A stretch of 64,000 bases of DNA, from positions 1 through 64,000 of the forward strand of contig NZ_JAAHBP010000024.1 of NCBI RefSeq assembly GCF_023184515.1, given 5' to 3'. A program made the position numbers and the translations under genes. The notes under the pieces were generated by a model. The model was not told the origin of the DNA. It saw only the letters and a list, made by a program, of their open reading frames with translations, and did not search any database. Within the stretch, counting starts at the first letter, position 1. Each line of letters begins with the position of its first letter. This stretch comes from Streptomyces sp. D2-8. Lineage in GTDB: Bacteria; Actinomycetota; Actinomycetes; Streptomycetales; Streptomycetaceae. Of the stretch, positions 8,204 to 16,769 are shown in pieces.

Positions 8204-8803
8204 ATGACTCGGACACGTCGTAGGAACGACGCCGGAGTGCGGCTGTGGCGGTGGCGCAGCAATCCGCTCCGCCGCCGCAGCGACCGCCTGGAGGCCTGGA
8301 CCGTGCTCGTCGCCTGGGTCCTCGCCGCGCTGGGCGGGGTGATCGCGGGCCTGCTGGCGGCCGGAGCGGCGGACCGTACGCTCGCCGAGCAGCGAGCGGA
8401 GGCGCGGGTCGCGCGGGCCGTGCTGACCGAGCGGGCGCCGAGCGCCCCGCAGGTGACGACGGAGGGCTCCGGCGGCGACACGGTGTGGGCCATGGTGCGC
8501 TGGACCGCCGAGGACGGCTCGCGGCACACCGGACGGACCGAGGTCGAGCCCTCCGCCGCGGCCGGAACCCGGGTGACGGTCTGGACCAACCGCTCCGGCG
8601 AACTGGTCGAAGCGCCCCTCAGCCCCACGGAGTCGATGTTCCAGGCGGCCGGTACGGGTGTCCTGGCCGGTGCCGGCACCGCAGCGACGGTATGGGTGTG
8701 CGGACGGCTCGTGCGCATGCGACTGGACCGGCGGCGGCTGGCCGAATGGGACGCGGAGTGGGCGCGGGTCGGCCCGCAGTGGAGGAAGCGGATGACCGGC
8801 TGA
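8204..8803 (+). CDS. Rv1733c-like two-TM membrane protein
   Basis: This 199-aa integral membrane protein has an Arg-rich N terminus, a TM helix at about residues 30-54, an extracytoplasmic domain of about 90 aa containing WAMVRWTAEDGS, a second TM helix at about 146-166, and a basic cytoplasmic tail. The layout matches the Rv1733c family, whose M. tuberculosis member belongs to the DosR dormancy regulon; its function is unknown. GAGGGGTGA lies 8 nt before ATG. No palindrome of the GGGCCG type precedes it. Confidence 0.75.
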   Translation: MTRTRRRNDAGVRLWRWRSNPLRRRSDRLEAWTVLVAWVLAALGGVIAGLLAAGAADRTLAEQRAEARVARAVLTERAPSAPQVTTEGSGGDTVWAMVRWTAEDGSRHTGRTEVEPSAAAGTRVTVWTNRSGELVEAPLSPTESMFQAAGTGVLAGAGTAATVWVCGRLVRMRLDRRRLAEWDAEWARVGPQWRKRMTG

Positions 8804-8844
8804 CCGGGGGCCGGCCGGCCGGTCTCCGCGGTTGCCGTTACGGC

Positions 8845-9507
8845 CTAGGTGTGCTGTCCCGGGACGGATGCCCCGGCCAGGTGGCACTCGACGCCCACCA
8901 CCCCCTCGACCGCGCGGACCAGACGGGCCGCGACGGGCACGAGGGAGGTGTCACGGATACGGCCGGTGAGGATGACGACTCCGTCCCGCACCTCCACCCG
9001 GATGGGCACGACGGGCGCGGGAAAGAGGAGGTCGACGACCTCGCGGCGGACCACCTCGGCGAGTTCCTCGTCGGGTCGCAGGAACACCTTGAGCAGATCC
9101 GCCCGGCTGACGATGCCCTTGAGGACACCGTCCTCGTCGACGACCGGCAGCCGCTTCACCTTGCGCCGGGCCATGAGGCGCGCGGCCTGCGCGAGCGTGG
9201 CGTCGGCGTGCACGGTGACGGCCGGGGAGCTCATCAGCTGCTCCGCCGTCATCCCACCCGCCTTGGCCAGGTCCGACAGCCGGAGCGGTCGGGCGAGGTC
9301 CGGTTCGCCGTCGCGGAACTCCTCCTTGATCAGCAGGTCGGCCTCGGACACCAGCCCGATCACCCGGCCCTCGCTCTCCAGCACCGGCACCGCGCTGACC
9401 TTCCACTGCTCCATGACCTTGACGATGTCCTTGAACGCGGCGCCGCGGGCGACGGCCACCACGGTGTGTGTCATGACGTCGCTGACGATCTGTGGACTGC
9501 CTTGCAT
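8845..9507 (-). CDS. CBS-pair protein with C-terminal BON domain
   Basis: This 220-aa paralogue of the 4378 product has CBS motifs at about residues 8-60 and 92-140 (KRLPVVDEDGVLKGIVSRAD) and a BON-like segment at 150-212 (RDGVVILTGRI). It probably binds adenine nucleotides. GGGAGGAG precedes ATG 9507. It lies 44 nt downstream of the cyclic-nucleotide-binding gene on the same strand and may share its promoter. It converges with the membrane protein gene at 8803. Confidence 0.85.
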   Translation of the reverse strand: MQGSPQIVSDVMTHTVVAVARGAAFKDIVKVMEQWKVSAVPVLESEGRVIGLVSEADLLIKEEFRDGEPDLARPLRLSDLAKAGGMTAEQLMSSPAVTVHADATLAQAARLMARRKVKRLPVVDEDGVLKGIVSRADLLKVFLRPDEELAEVVRREVVDLLFPAPVVPIRVEVRDGVVILTGRIRDTSLVPVAARLVRAVEGVVGVECHLAGASVPGQHT

Positions 9508-9551
9508 CGTCGTACTCCTCCCGTGGTCGGGCCCCGGCGGCGGGGCGTCGC

Positions 9552-10010
9552 TCAGACGCGGCTCCCGCTGCCGTAGGGGGCGTACAGGTCGAGCAACCGG
9601 ACACGCGACGCGTGCAGCCGGTGGGCGACCACCCGGCCGACCCAGTCAGCGATCGCACGGCCGAACTCGGGGTCCCGGACGCACATCGCCCGTACCGCCT
9701 CCGCGTCGAACTCGTAGGCGCGCACCGGGCTCACCGCCTCCGCGCCCAGATGCCACACGTGCGGCGGGATGTGCCACGACCAGCCGACCAGCTCGCCGTG
9801 CCCCAGGGACTCCACGACAGCGGGCCGCCGGCCCGGGACCCGGAGGTCGAGCGCGACCGTCCCGGTCCGCACGATCCAGAACCGGTCGGCGCGCCGCCCT
9901 TCCTCGAACAAGCGGGTGCCCGCGTCGAAGGACACCTCGCGGGCCATGCGCATCAGTTGCTCGCGATGCCCGGCTGTGAGACCCGTGGACAGGTTGGTGG
10001 TGGAGGTCAT
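9552..10010 (-). CDS. Cyclic-nucleotide-binding (Crp-like effector) domain protein without HTH
   Basis: The 152-aa product is a lone cupin-like effector domain (RLFEEGRRADRFWIVRTGTV, then GHGELVGWSWHI). A Crp DNA-binding domain is absent. ATG 10010 is preferred over the 10070 start because GAAGGGAG sits upstream of it. The gene is divergent from the stress protein at 10225, with palindrome copy 5 in between. It may be a nucleotide sensor acting by protein contact; the ligand is unknown. Confidence 0.75.
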   Translation of the reverse strand: MTSTTNLSTGLTAGHREQLMRMAREVSFDAGTRLFEEGRRADRFWIVRTGTVALDLRVPGRRPAVVESLGHGELVGWSWHIPPHVWHLGAEAVSPVRAYEFDAEAVRAMCVRDPEFGRAIADWVGRVVAHRLHASRVRLLDLYAPYGSGSRV

Positions 10011-10117
10011 CGTCCGGCTCCCTTCAACTCCCACCCGGCCGGGCGGCGAGTCCGTGGCGCAGGCCCGCAACCCGGGCTGCTGACTTCAGCCTGTGCCCGG
10101 CTCCTGTGGCGCACCAC

Positions 10118-10131
10118 GGGCCGAACGGCCC
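10118..10131. promoter_or_regulatory. Dormancy-type palindrome, copy 5
   Basis: GGGCCGAACGGCCC lies between the divergent cyclic-nucleotide-binding gene and the stress protein. It is 84 to 99 nt before the latter, depending on which of three ATG codons is used. It could serve both promoters. Confidence 0.5.
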
Positions 10132-10224
10132 CTGCGGGGGACCGACCGCCCCTCGCGTCCGGCCGCGGCGGGTGCGACGGTGAGAGTGGATCTGCACCAT
10201 GCCGGGTACGAGGCGATGGGAACG

Positions 10225-11106
10225 ATGACGATGGAACGTCCCCTGGTCGTGGGTGTCGACGGATCGAACGGCAGTCTGCCGGCGGTCGACTGGGCGGTGG
10301 ACGAGGCGGCCCGGCTCGGGCTTCCCCTGCGGCTGATTCACGGATCCCTCTGGGAGCGGTACGAGGGCCTCACCCCGTCGGTCGGTCTGGGCCGCCCCGC
10401 CGGGCAGGTGGCGGCCGACCACGTCGTCGCCTCCGCGGCGGAGCGCGCCGGGCGGCGCAACCCCGATGTGAAGGTGTCCACCGGCGTCCTCCGCGCCGAT
10501 GCGACGGACGCCCTGCTGCACGAGGGCGAGAACGCCACCGCCCTGATCACCGGCTCGCGGGGCCGCGGTGAGCTGAAGGGACTGCTGCTCGGCTCCGTCG
10601 GTCTGGCCGTCGCGGCGCGCGCCCACTGCCCGGTCATCGTGGTACGCGGCGACCGGGCCGGCCTGGCCGGCACCCACCAGCGGATCCTGCTCGGCGCCGG
10701 CGACCCGGCCACCGGCGAAGAAGCGGCACGCTTCGCCTTCCACGAGGCCGAGGCCCGCGGAGGTGTCCTGGACGTGGTCCGGTCCTGGCGCCGCCCCGCG
10801 CACGAGTCCGCCGAAGCGTCCGAACGGGACCACGAGGAGCGGGCCCGCGCCGAGCTCGACGACCTGCTCCGCGACGCCGTGGCCGATCACCCCGGCGTCC
10901 GGGTGCACCGCGCCACGGTCGAGGGCCCGGCCCGCAAGGTGCTGGTGCACCGCTCGGCCGCGGCCGACCTGGTCATCGTGGGAGCACGGCGCCGGCAGGG
11001 CCACTTCGGGCTCCAACTCGGCACCGTGGCCCACACGCTGCTGCACCACGCCGCATGCCCCGTGGCCGTCGTGCCGCGGCGCGTGAACGCGGAGACGATC
11101 CCGTGA
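10225..11106 (+). CDS. Universal stress protein, two UspA domains
   Basis: This 293-aa tandem UspA protein has domain 1 from LVVGVDGS with ATP signature GSRGRGELKGLLLGSVG at about 110-126. Domain 2 (about 147-285) starts ILLGAG and ends in the LHHAACPVAVV strand. In-frame ATGs at 10216, 10225 and 10231 are all possible and ribosome-site evidence is weak (GAGG, GGGA). Copy 5 of the palindrome is upstream. It is likely co-regulated with the stress protein at 230. Confidence 0.88.
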   Translation: MTMERPLVVGVDGSNGSLPAVDWAVDEAARLGLPLRLIHGSLWERYEGLTPSVGLGRPAGQVAADHVVASAAERAGRRNPDVKVSTGVLRADATDALLHEGENATALITGSRGRGELKGLLLGSVGLAVAARAHCPVIVVRGDRAGLAGTHQRILLGAGDPATGEEAARFAFHEAEARGGVLDVVRSWRRPAHESAEASERDHEERARAELDDLLRDAVADHPGVRVHRATVEGPARKVLVHRSAAADLVIVGARRRQGHFGLQLGTVAHTLLHHAACPVAVVPRRVNAETIP

Positions 11107-11144
11107 CGGCCCCGGCCCCGGGCGCTCTTCCACGGTGCGAGCCC

Positions 11145-11747
11145 TCAAGGGCGCCGCAGGCACCCCTCGGGCAGGGCGGCTCCGGTGCGGCACAGATGCT
11201 CGATGGCCGCGGCGAGGGAATGGCAGTCGAAGAGAGCCGAGTGCTCCTGCCCGGACGCCGGCCGGGGGAGGCCGAGCACCTGCCACAGGCGACCGACGTT
11301 GACCGTCGCCGTCTTTGGCGCGAGGGAGTTCAGCCACGGGCGGATGTTGAGGAAATGGGCGGGGAGGAAGCCGTTCTCGACCTGTTCACCGCGGGCGCGC
11401 GCCCAGCCCAGGTTCTCCCCGAGAACGACCATGTCGTTCCCGTACGACAGCACGGACCGCCCCCGGCAGAAACCGAGGAAGTCGCCCAGCGCCGCGGCCG
11501 GCTCGACCCCCTCGCGGTCCACCCGTTCCTGGCCGATGCCGGTGAGCCCGGTGAAGTACGCGGACAGCCGCGGATTGGTCACGGGCCGCACCAGTGCCTC
11601 GAACTCCTCGGCGACGGAGAAGTCCTCGCGCAGGCGCAGCGCCCCGATCTGCACGATCTCGCGAAGCTGCCCCGGCGCCCCCCAGTCCTGTTCGAGCGCC
11701 CCCTGCCAGGACGTGAACTCGAGATCGAACACGACGAACGTACGCAA
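11145..11747 (-). CDS. DEDDh 3'-5' exonuclease
   Basis: This 200-aa RNase T/ERI1-like exonuclease has Exo I FDLEF (D8, E10), an Exo II aspartate in SYGNDM, and Exo III EHSALFDCHS with His five residues before Asp, the DEDDh pattern. It should trim 3' ends of RNA or DNA with two metal ions. Start choice: the only well-placed start with a ribosome site is TTG 11747, where CAGGGAGA lies 5 nt upstream. The longer ATG at 11816 has no site and runs into the neighbouring gene. The PucR gene ends 61 nt upstream on the same strand. Confidence 0.8.
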   Translation of the reverse strand: MRTFVVFDLEFTSWQGALEQDWGAPGQLREIVQIGALRLREDFSVAEEFEALVRPVTNPRLSAYFTGLTGIGQERVDREGVEPAAALGDFLGFCRGRSVLSYGNDMVVLGENLGWARARGEQVENGFLPAHFLNIRPWLNSLAPKTATVNVGRLWQVLGLPRPASGQEHSALFDCHSLAAAIEHLCRTGAALPEGCLRRP

Positions 11748-11808
11748 GGCGTCTCCCTGTGGCACCGGCTGCCGCCAGGCTACTCCGCGTGACAGCCCGG
11801 CGTGCCCG

Positions 11809-13428
11809 TCATGCACCGGGAACAGCTTCTCCTCGCGCGTCCAGGACCAGCACCGCGACGTGCAGGGACGTGCGCTGCAGCCCTGATTCCAGGTCGCAGC
11901 CGAGGAGTCGCTCGATGGTGTGGAGGCGCTGGTAGTACGCCTGACGGGACATGCCCGCCAGCTTCGCCGCGACCGACTTGTTCCCGGCGGCCGTCAGATA
12001 GGCGCGCAGCGCGGGCAGCAGGTCGCCGCCGTTGCGGTCGTCGTGCTCGATGAGACGGGTCAGCTGCCGTTCCGCATACCGCTGGAGGCGGGTTTCCTCC
12101 CGCAGGACGCCCAGGAGTTCCGGCAACCCGACATCGGCGGGCACGTAGAACCACCGCTGCGGAGACGCCGGCGTGATGGCCTCGGCCGTCTGCTCGGCCT
12201 CCTGCCACGACCGGGCGATCCCGGAGAGGTCGGTCACCCCCGGGCCGACGGCGACGACGGCTTCCGCTCCGAGTTCCTCGCGGGCGAGACGGCCGATCCG
12301 CTCGGCGACCGGCTGCCAGGCGCTGGCCTGCGCCAGTGCGAGGAGCACGCCGATCCGGCCCGGGGCCGTCTCGCCGACCAGAGCGCGGATGCCGGTCTGC
12401 GTCAGCGCTTTCGCGACCCGTTCGTCGAGGTGCTCCTCGGCGCCGGTGTAGGTGTGGCGGATGACCACGGCGAAGAGGCGGTGCCCGAAGGCCGGCAGCC
12501 CGAGGGCCTCGGCGCGGGCGCGGGCGTCCGCGGGGGAGCGGAACCGGCGTTCGTACAGGTCCCGCAGCACGGAGCGGTGGGCCCGGCGCTCCCACCAGGC
12601 CGGCCCGGCCAGACGCGCCATGGTCAGTGCGACCGCCGCGCGCTCCAGGACCAGGACGTGTTCCGGGTCGGGCTCCGCGTGCAGCCGGCCCTCCAGCAGG
12701 ACCAGCCGCCCCCACGGCCCGTTGTGGTCCTGCACGGGCGCGATCAGCCACCCCTCCGGACCGCTCGGCGCGATCTTCTCCAGAGTCGGCGCGGCCCGGG
12801 AACGCCGGGACCAGGCCGACACCACCGGCTCGTACGGCCTGCCGAGCAGGTCGCACATCAGGACCCGGTGGGTGAGGTCCTCCAGCACCACGGGTGCTCC
12901 GGTGAGCTCCGCGGTGGTGTGCACCAGCTCCTCGGGACCCGCGCCCCGCAGCGTCAGGGCGGTGAAGATGTCCTGGATGTCCCTCCCGCGCCGCAGCAGC
13001 GCCCCTTGGGTGTCGAGGATGAGCGCGTGCACCGTCTGCGTGACGTCGATGAACCGGACACCGCGGGCCAGCTCGACCAACGGCACCCCACGGGCACGGC
13101 AGGCGGCCACCAGCTCCTCGGGCACCTTCCGGTAACGGTGACCGAGCTCCACGACCAGGCCGGCCGCGCCGACATCGGCGAGCTGGTCGACGTAACCCCG
13201 CAGCTCGGAGGCGTCCTGCGGATACGGCATGCCGGTCGTCAGCACCAGCTCGCCGCCCTCGAGGAAGTCGGCGGGGTTGAGCAGCTCGGTGACATGTACC
13301 CAGCGCACCGCACGGTGCAGCTGTGACTCTCCGGCCAGAACGCGCGGCATCCCCTCGGTGAGCACAGGCAGGCGCAAAACCTCCGCGATGGTGAGGAAGT
13401 GCCCGCTTACCGGGCGTCTGGGTGGCAT
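11809..13428 (-). CDS. PucR-family transcriptional regulator
   Basis: The 539-aa protein has an N-terminal PucR ligand domain (about residues 10-145, VLRLPVLTEGMPRVLAGES), a degenerate GGDEF-like middle region (about 290-430) and a C-terminal PucR-type HTH (about 480-535, YLTAAGNKSVAAKLAGMSRQ). PucR relatives are activators of catabolic operons for purines, GABA, amines or D-amino acids. It is divergent from the 13711-23461 operon across a 282-bp gap, so it is the likely regulator of that operon. ATG 13428 is chosen because the fold starts there. Confidence 0.85.
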   Translation of the reverse strand: MPPRRPVSGHFLTIAEVLRLPVLTEGMPRVLAGESQLHRAVRWVHVTELLNPADFLEGGELVLTTGMPYPQDASELRGYVDQLADVGAAGLVVELGHRYRKVPEELVAACRARGVPLVELARGVRFIDVTQTVHALILDTQGALLRRGRDIQDIFTALTLRGAGPEELVHTTAELTGAPVVLEDLTHRVLMCDLLGRPYEPVVSAWSRRSRAAPTLEKIAPSGPEGWLIAPVQDHNGPWGRLVLLEGRLHAEPDPEHVLVLERAAVALTMARLAGPAWWERRAHRSVLRDLYERRFRSPADARARAEALGLPAFGHRLFAVVIRHTYTGAEEHLDERVAKALTQTGIRALVGETAPGRIGVLLALAQASAWQPVAERIGRLAREELGAEAVVAVGPGVTDLSGIARSWQEAEQTAEAITPASPQRWFYVPADVGLPELLGVLREETRLQRYAERQLTRLIEHDDRNGGDLLPALRAYLTAAGNKSVAAKLAGMSRQAYYQRLHTIERLLGCDLESGLQRTSLHVAVLVLDARGEAVPGA

Positions 13429-13710
13429 AGAGGGTGCTTTCTTCCGAGGGACGCGGGGCCACCCTCGCACCGGCCCATCGCGGTGACAAGAGGGGGGATC
13501 GCACTTTCCAAAGGCTGGACGCTCGCCGTGACAGACCGTCTCAAGAAGGCCGTGAGGTGGAACAGAGTGTGGGTTGACCTGCGTGTTCGCCCGGGTCGAA
13601 AGTGAACGCCATCCCCAGCGGGACACGGACCGGAAGAGTCCGCACGGCGTCCGCTCGGTGCTGGGGGCACTACTGCCACCCATGCCCCCCCCGGGGAAAG
13701 GAGCGACCTC

Positions 13711-14850
13711 ATGCGCCGCATCCCGAAGCGCGTCGCCGTCATCGGCACCGGCAGCATGGGCAGCCAGGCCATGTGGCGGCTGGCTGCCCGCGGAGCCGAG
13801 GTCATCGGCTACGACCGGTACGCGCCGGGTCACGACCGCGGCGCGGCCGGGGGCGAGACCCGCATCTTCCGCGCCGTGCACCTCGGTGACCCCGGGTACA
13901 TTCCGCTGCTGCGGCTCGCCGACCGGATGTGGGACGGGCTCCAGCGCGAGACCGGCTTCCCGCTGCGCCGTCGCAGCGGCTGCCTGGTGATGGGCGAGAC
14001 CGAGTCCGCGTCCATGCGCCTGCTCCGCTCCGCCAGCACCACCCACCGGCTGGACCACGACGTACTGGACCGGGAGGAACTCGCCCGTCGCTACCCGCAG
14101 CACCGCCTCCCGGACGGGCACACGGCCGTACTCGACCGGATGGGCTCCATCATCAGGCCCGAGGCGTCGATCCAGGCCGCCGCCACCCGCGCCGAGCAAC
14201 TGGGCGCCCGGCTGCACCGCTACACACCGGTGCGCGAGATCGCCCCGGCGGCAGGCGGCGGGGTGCACATCGTCACCGACCACGGCACGGACCACGTGGA
14301 CACCGCGGTGGTGACCGTCGGCCCGTGGGTCAACACCCTGCTCCCGGACCTTCCGCGGACGGTCGACATCCGCAGGCTGATCAGCTCCTGGCACATCCCC
14401 ACCCGCCACGACTGGTTCGCGGGCGGAGCACCCGCCTTCGTCCGCAGCACCCCCCACGACTGCTACGGACTCCCGTCACCCGACGGCATCTCCGTCAAGC
14501 TGGGCCTCTCCTACGCCCGCTACCTGCCCGTACCCGACCCCGAGCGGCTCGACCGCACGGTCCGCCCGGAGGAACTCGCCACCTTCCGCGAGCTCATCGC
14601 GGAGCTGATGCCCGACCTGAACCCCGACCCCATCCGGCTGTCGGTCTACATGGAGGGCTACACCGCCTCCGGCAACCCGCTCGTCGGTCATCTCCCCGGC
14701 GAGGACGACATCGTCGTCATGGCCGGCTTCTCCGGCAGCGGCTTCAAACTCTCGCCCGCCATGGGCGAGATCGCCGCCGACCTGGCGCTCGACGGCACGA
14801 CGGACCACCCCGTCGACTTCCTCGCACCGGCTGGCGCCGGCGCCGTCTGA
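13711..14850 (+). CDS. SolA/MSOX-like FAD-dependent amine oxidase
   Basis: This 379-aa DAO-superfamily flavoenzyme has the dinucleotide fold VAVIGTGSMGSQAMW at residues 8-22, a GGETRIFR segment, and the C-terminal GFSGSGFKLSPAMGE motif typical of monomeric sarcosine and N-methyltryptophan oxidases. It should oxidise a secondary or N-methyl amine to an imine. The Cys that binds FAD covalently in those enzymes (CMYT region) is not evident here, where SVYMEGYT is found. GGGGAAAGGAG precedes ATG. It is the first gene of the operon and faces the PucR gene. Confidence 0.82.
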   Translation: MRRIPKRVAVIGTGSMGSQAMWRLAARGAEVIGYDRYAPGHDRGAAGGETRIFRAVHLGDPGYIPLLRLADRMWDGLQRETGFPLRRRSGCLVMGETESASMRLLRSASTTHRLDHDVLDREELARRYPQHRLPDGHTAVLDRMGSIIRPEASIQAAATRAEQLGARLHRYTPVREIAPAAGGGVHIVTDHGTDHVDTAVVTVGPWVNTLLPDLPRTVDIRRLISSWHIPTRHDWFAGGAPAFVRSTPHDCYGLPSPDGISVKLGLSYARYLPVPDPERLDRTVRPEELATFRELIAELMPDLNPDPIRLSVYMEGYTASGNPLVGHLPGEDDIVVMAGFSGSGFKLSPAMGEIAADLALDGTTDHPVDFLAPAGAGAV

Positions 14851-14915
14851 ACACGAACCGAAACCGGTTTCCGTTCCCCCGAACCCCTTCCTCGAGAACA
14901 CATGTGGAGCCCTCC

Positions 14916-15590
14916 ATGAGCGACCCCTCGTTCCGGCCGAAGTACGTCTCGTTCGATTGCTACGGCACGCTGATCGAATACCCGATCACTCCCATCACCC
15001 GTGAACTGGTGGGCGATCAGATCCCCGCCGAGCAGTGGGACCAGTTCGTACGGGAGTTCCGCGGCTACCGCTACGACCAGGTCCGCGGCGAGTACTACGC
15101 CTACGAGCAGGTGCTGCAGGACTCCTTCGAGCGGGTCTGCCGCAAGTGGGGTCTGAAGGCGGACCCGGACGCGGGCAGGCGGTTCGCCGACGGCGTGCGC
15201 AGCTGGGGCCCGCACGCGGACGTGCCGGAGCCGCTGAAGACGATGGGCGAGAACTACGAGCTGGTGATCCTGTCCAACGCGGACGACTCCTTCCTCGCGG
15301 AGAGCGTGCCCCGGCTCGGGGCGGACTTCCACGCGGTCTACACCGCGGAGCAGGCCGGCTACTACAAGCCCCGGTACGCCGCCTTCGAGTACATGCTCGA
15401 CCGGCTCGACGCGTCCCCCGAGGACTTCGTGCACGTCTCCTCGCACACCCGCTACGACCTGATGCCGATGCACGACATGGGCTTCCGCAACCTGGTCTAC
15501 CTGAACCGCGGCTACGACCCCGTGACCCCCGGCTACGACTACGTGACGGTGAAGTCCCTGGACGAGGTCAACCGCATGCTCGGCATCTGA
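14916..15590 (+). CDS. HAD-superfamily hydrolase, L-2-haloacid-dehalogenase type
   Basis: The 224-aa hydrolase has nucleophile D14 in SFDCYGTL, motif II ILSNADD, a Lys in YYKPRY and motif IV HVSSHTRYD. Family members dehalogenate 2-haloacids or act on small phosphate esters; the SSH in place of the usual SSN leaves the substrate open. ATG 14916 follows GGAGCCCTCC. It lies 65 nt after the oxidase and, before the transporter, a strong hairpin at 15606-15644. Its place in an amine operon suggests clean-up of a phosphorylated or halogenated intermediate, which is only an inference. Confidence 0.8.
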   Translation: MSDPSFRPKYVSFDCYGTLIEYPITPITRELVGDQIPAEQWDQFVREFRGYRYDQVRGEYYAYEQVLQDSFERVCRKWGLKADPDAGRRFADGVRSWGPHADVPEPLKTMGENYELVILSNADDSFLAESVPRLGADFHAVYTAEQAGYYKPRYAAFEYMLDRLDASPEDFVHVSSHTRYDLMPMHDMGFRNLVYLNRGYDPVTPGYDYVTVKSLDEVNRMLGI

Positions 15591-15605
15591 ACTCCCCATC
15601 CCTCC

Positions 15606-15644
15606 GTACGGGACCCGTACGTCCCCGAGTCACGGGTCCCGTAC
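15606..15644 (+). other. Intra-operon hairpin before the substrate-binding protein gene
   Basis: GTACGGGACCCGT at 15606-15618 pairs perfectly with ACGGGTCCCGTAC at 15632-15644 around a 13-nt loop, with no U-tract. Such hairpins between upstream genes and a binding-protein gene often set unequal mRNA levels. It could also act as a partial terminator. Confidence 0.6.
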
Positions 15645-15671
15645 CCCCAGCGAAATCCAGGAGGCTCTGTC

Positions 15672-16769
15672 ATGGAAGACAACCGGATAGGACGCAGAAC
15701 CGTACTCCGCACCGCGGGTGCGCTGGCCGCTGCCACCGCAGTGACCGGATGCGGCACTCTCATGGGTTCCGGCGGAAGCCGCAGCTCATCGGGTGGCGGC
15801 GGCGAGAAGAAGATCGTCGTCAGTAACAGCGGCGGCGCCTACAACGAGGCTCTCACCAAGGCGGTCTACGAGCCGTTCGCCAAGGAGACCGGCATCACGG
15901 TCACCACGGTCAACTACCAGTCCGCGCAGGTCATCGCGCAGGTCAGGCAGGGCCGGCCGCAGGTCGACCTGATGGACAACACCCTGCTGATCTTCCAGAA
16001 GATGGCCCGCCTGGACTGTCTGGAGCCGGTGGACCACGACCGGCTGAAGAGCGTCAAGGGTGCCGGAATCGCGGAGCACAACCTGCCGGAGCACGCGGTC
16101 GGCAAGAACGTCTGGGCGAGCCTGATGGCCTACCGCACGGACAGTCTGAAGCGTGCGCCGAAGGGCTGGGCCGACTTCTGGAACACCCACTCCTTCGCCG
16201 GTCAGCGCTCGTTGCAGAGCGCTGAAGCGGACTACCCGGAGCTGGAGTTCGCGCTGCTGGCCGACGGGGTGCCGCTGGACAAGCTGTACCCGCTCGACCT
16301 GGACCGGGCGTTCGCCTCGATGTCGCGGATCCGCGGCGAGGTGAAGAAGTTCTGGAACACCGGCGCCCTTCCGGCGGTGCTGCTGGGCCGTAAGGAGGTC
16401 GTCATGACCAGCCTGTGGAGCGGCCGCGCGGACGAGCTGATCAAGCAGGGCCAGCCGGTCGCCTACCAGTGGAACGGCGCCCGCAGGCTCACCAACGGCT
16501 GGGGCATCCCGAAGGGCGCGGGCAACACGGACGCGGCCTACCAGCTGATCGACTTCTCCCTGCGTCCCGAGGTGCAGGCGGCGTTCGCCAAGCTCTTCCC
16601 GCAGGGCCCGGTCGTCCCGGCGGCGACCAAACTGCTCTCGGACGATGTCCTGGCCACGCTGCCGACCTCGCCGCAGAATCTGAAGACCGGGTTCGACACC
16701 GATGTGGCCTGGTGGGACAAGAACCTGGAAGCGGTCAGCGAGCGCTGGCGGGAGTGGGCCGATGCCTGA
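15672..16769 (+). CDS. Polyamine-type ABC transporter substrate-binding lipoprotein
   Basis: This 365-aa PotD/spermidine-type binding protein has a twin-arginine signal (RRTVLR at 8-13) running into a lipobox VTGC with lipid-modified C27, so it should be an exported, membrane-anchored lipoprotein. After a Ser/Gly linker, the fold begins KKIVVSNSGGAYNEAL. CAGGAGG precedes ATG. The gene overlaps the ATPase start by 8 nt, giving translational coupling. The ligand is probably a cationic amine, judged from the neighbours. Confidence 0.88.
   Translation: MEDNRIGRRTVLRTAGALAAATAVTGCGTLMGSGGSRSSSGGGGEKKIVVSNSGGAYNEALTKAVYEPFAKETGITVTTVNYQSAQVIAQVRQGRPQVDLMDNTLLIFQKMARLDCLEPVDHDRLKSVKGAGIAEHNLPEHAVGKNVWASLMAYRTDSLKRAPKGWADFWNTHSFAGQRSLQSAEADYPELEFALLADGVPLDKLYPLDLDRAFASMSRIRGEVKKFWNTGALPAVLLGRKEVVMTSLWSGRADELIKQGQPVAYQWNGARRLTNGWGIPKGAGNTDAAYQLIDFSLRPEVQAAFAKLFPQGPVVPAATKLLSDDVLATLPTSPQNLKTGFDTDVAWWDKNLEAVSERWREWADA

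Noticed and set aside
8806..8820. GGGCCGGCCGGCC as a sixth dormancy palindrome
   Set aside because: It breaks the pattern at the last arm base and lies between two convergent 3' ends, so it has no promoter to control.
14860..14871. GAAACCGGTTTC perfect palindrome between the amine oxidase and HAD genes
   Set aside because: It is short, has no second copy and lies inside an operon. No function can be argued.
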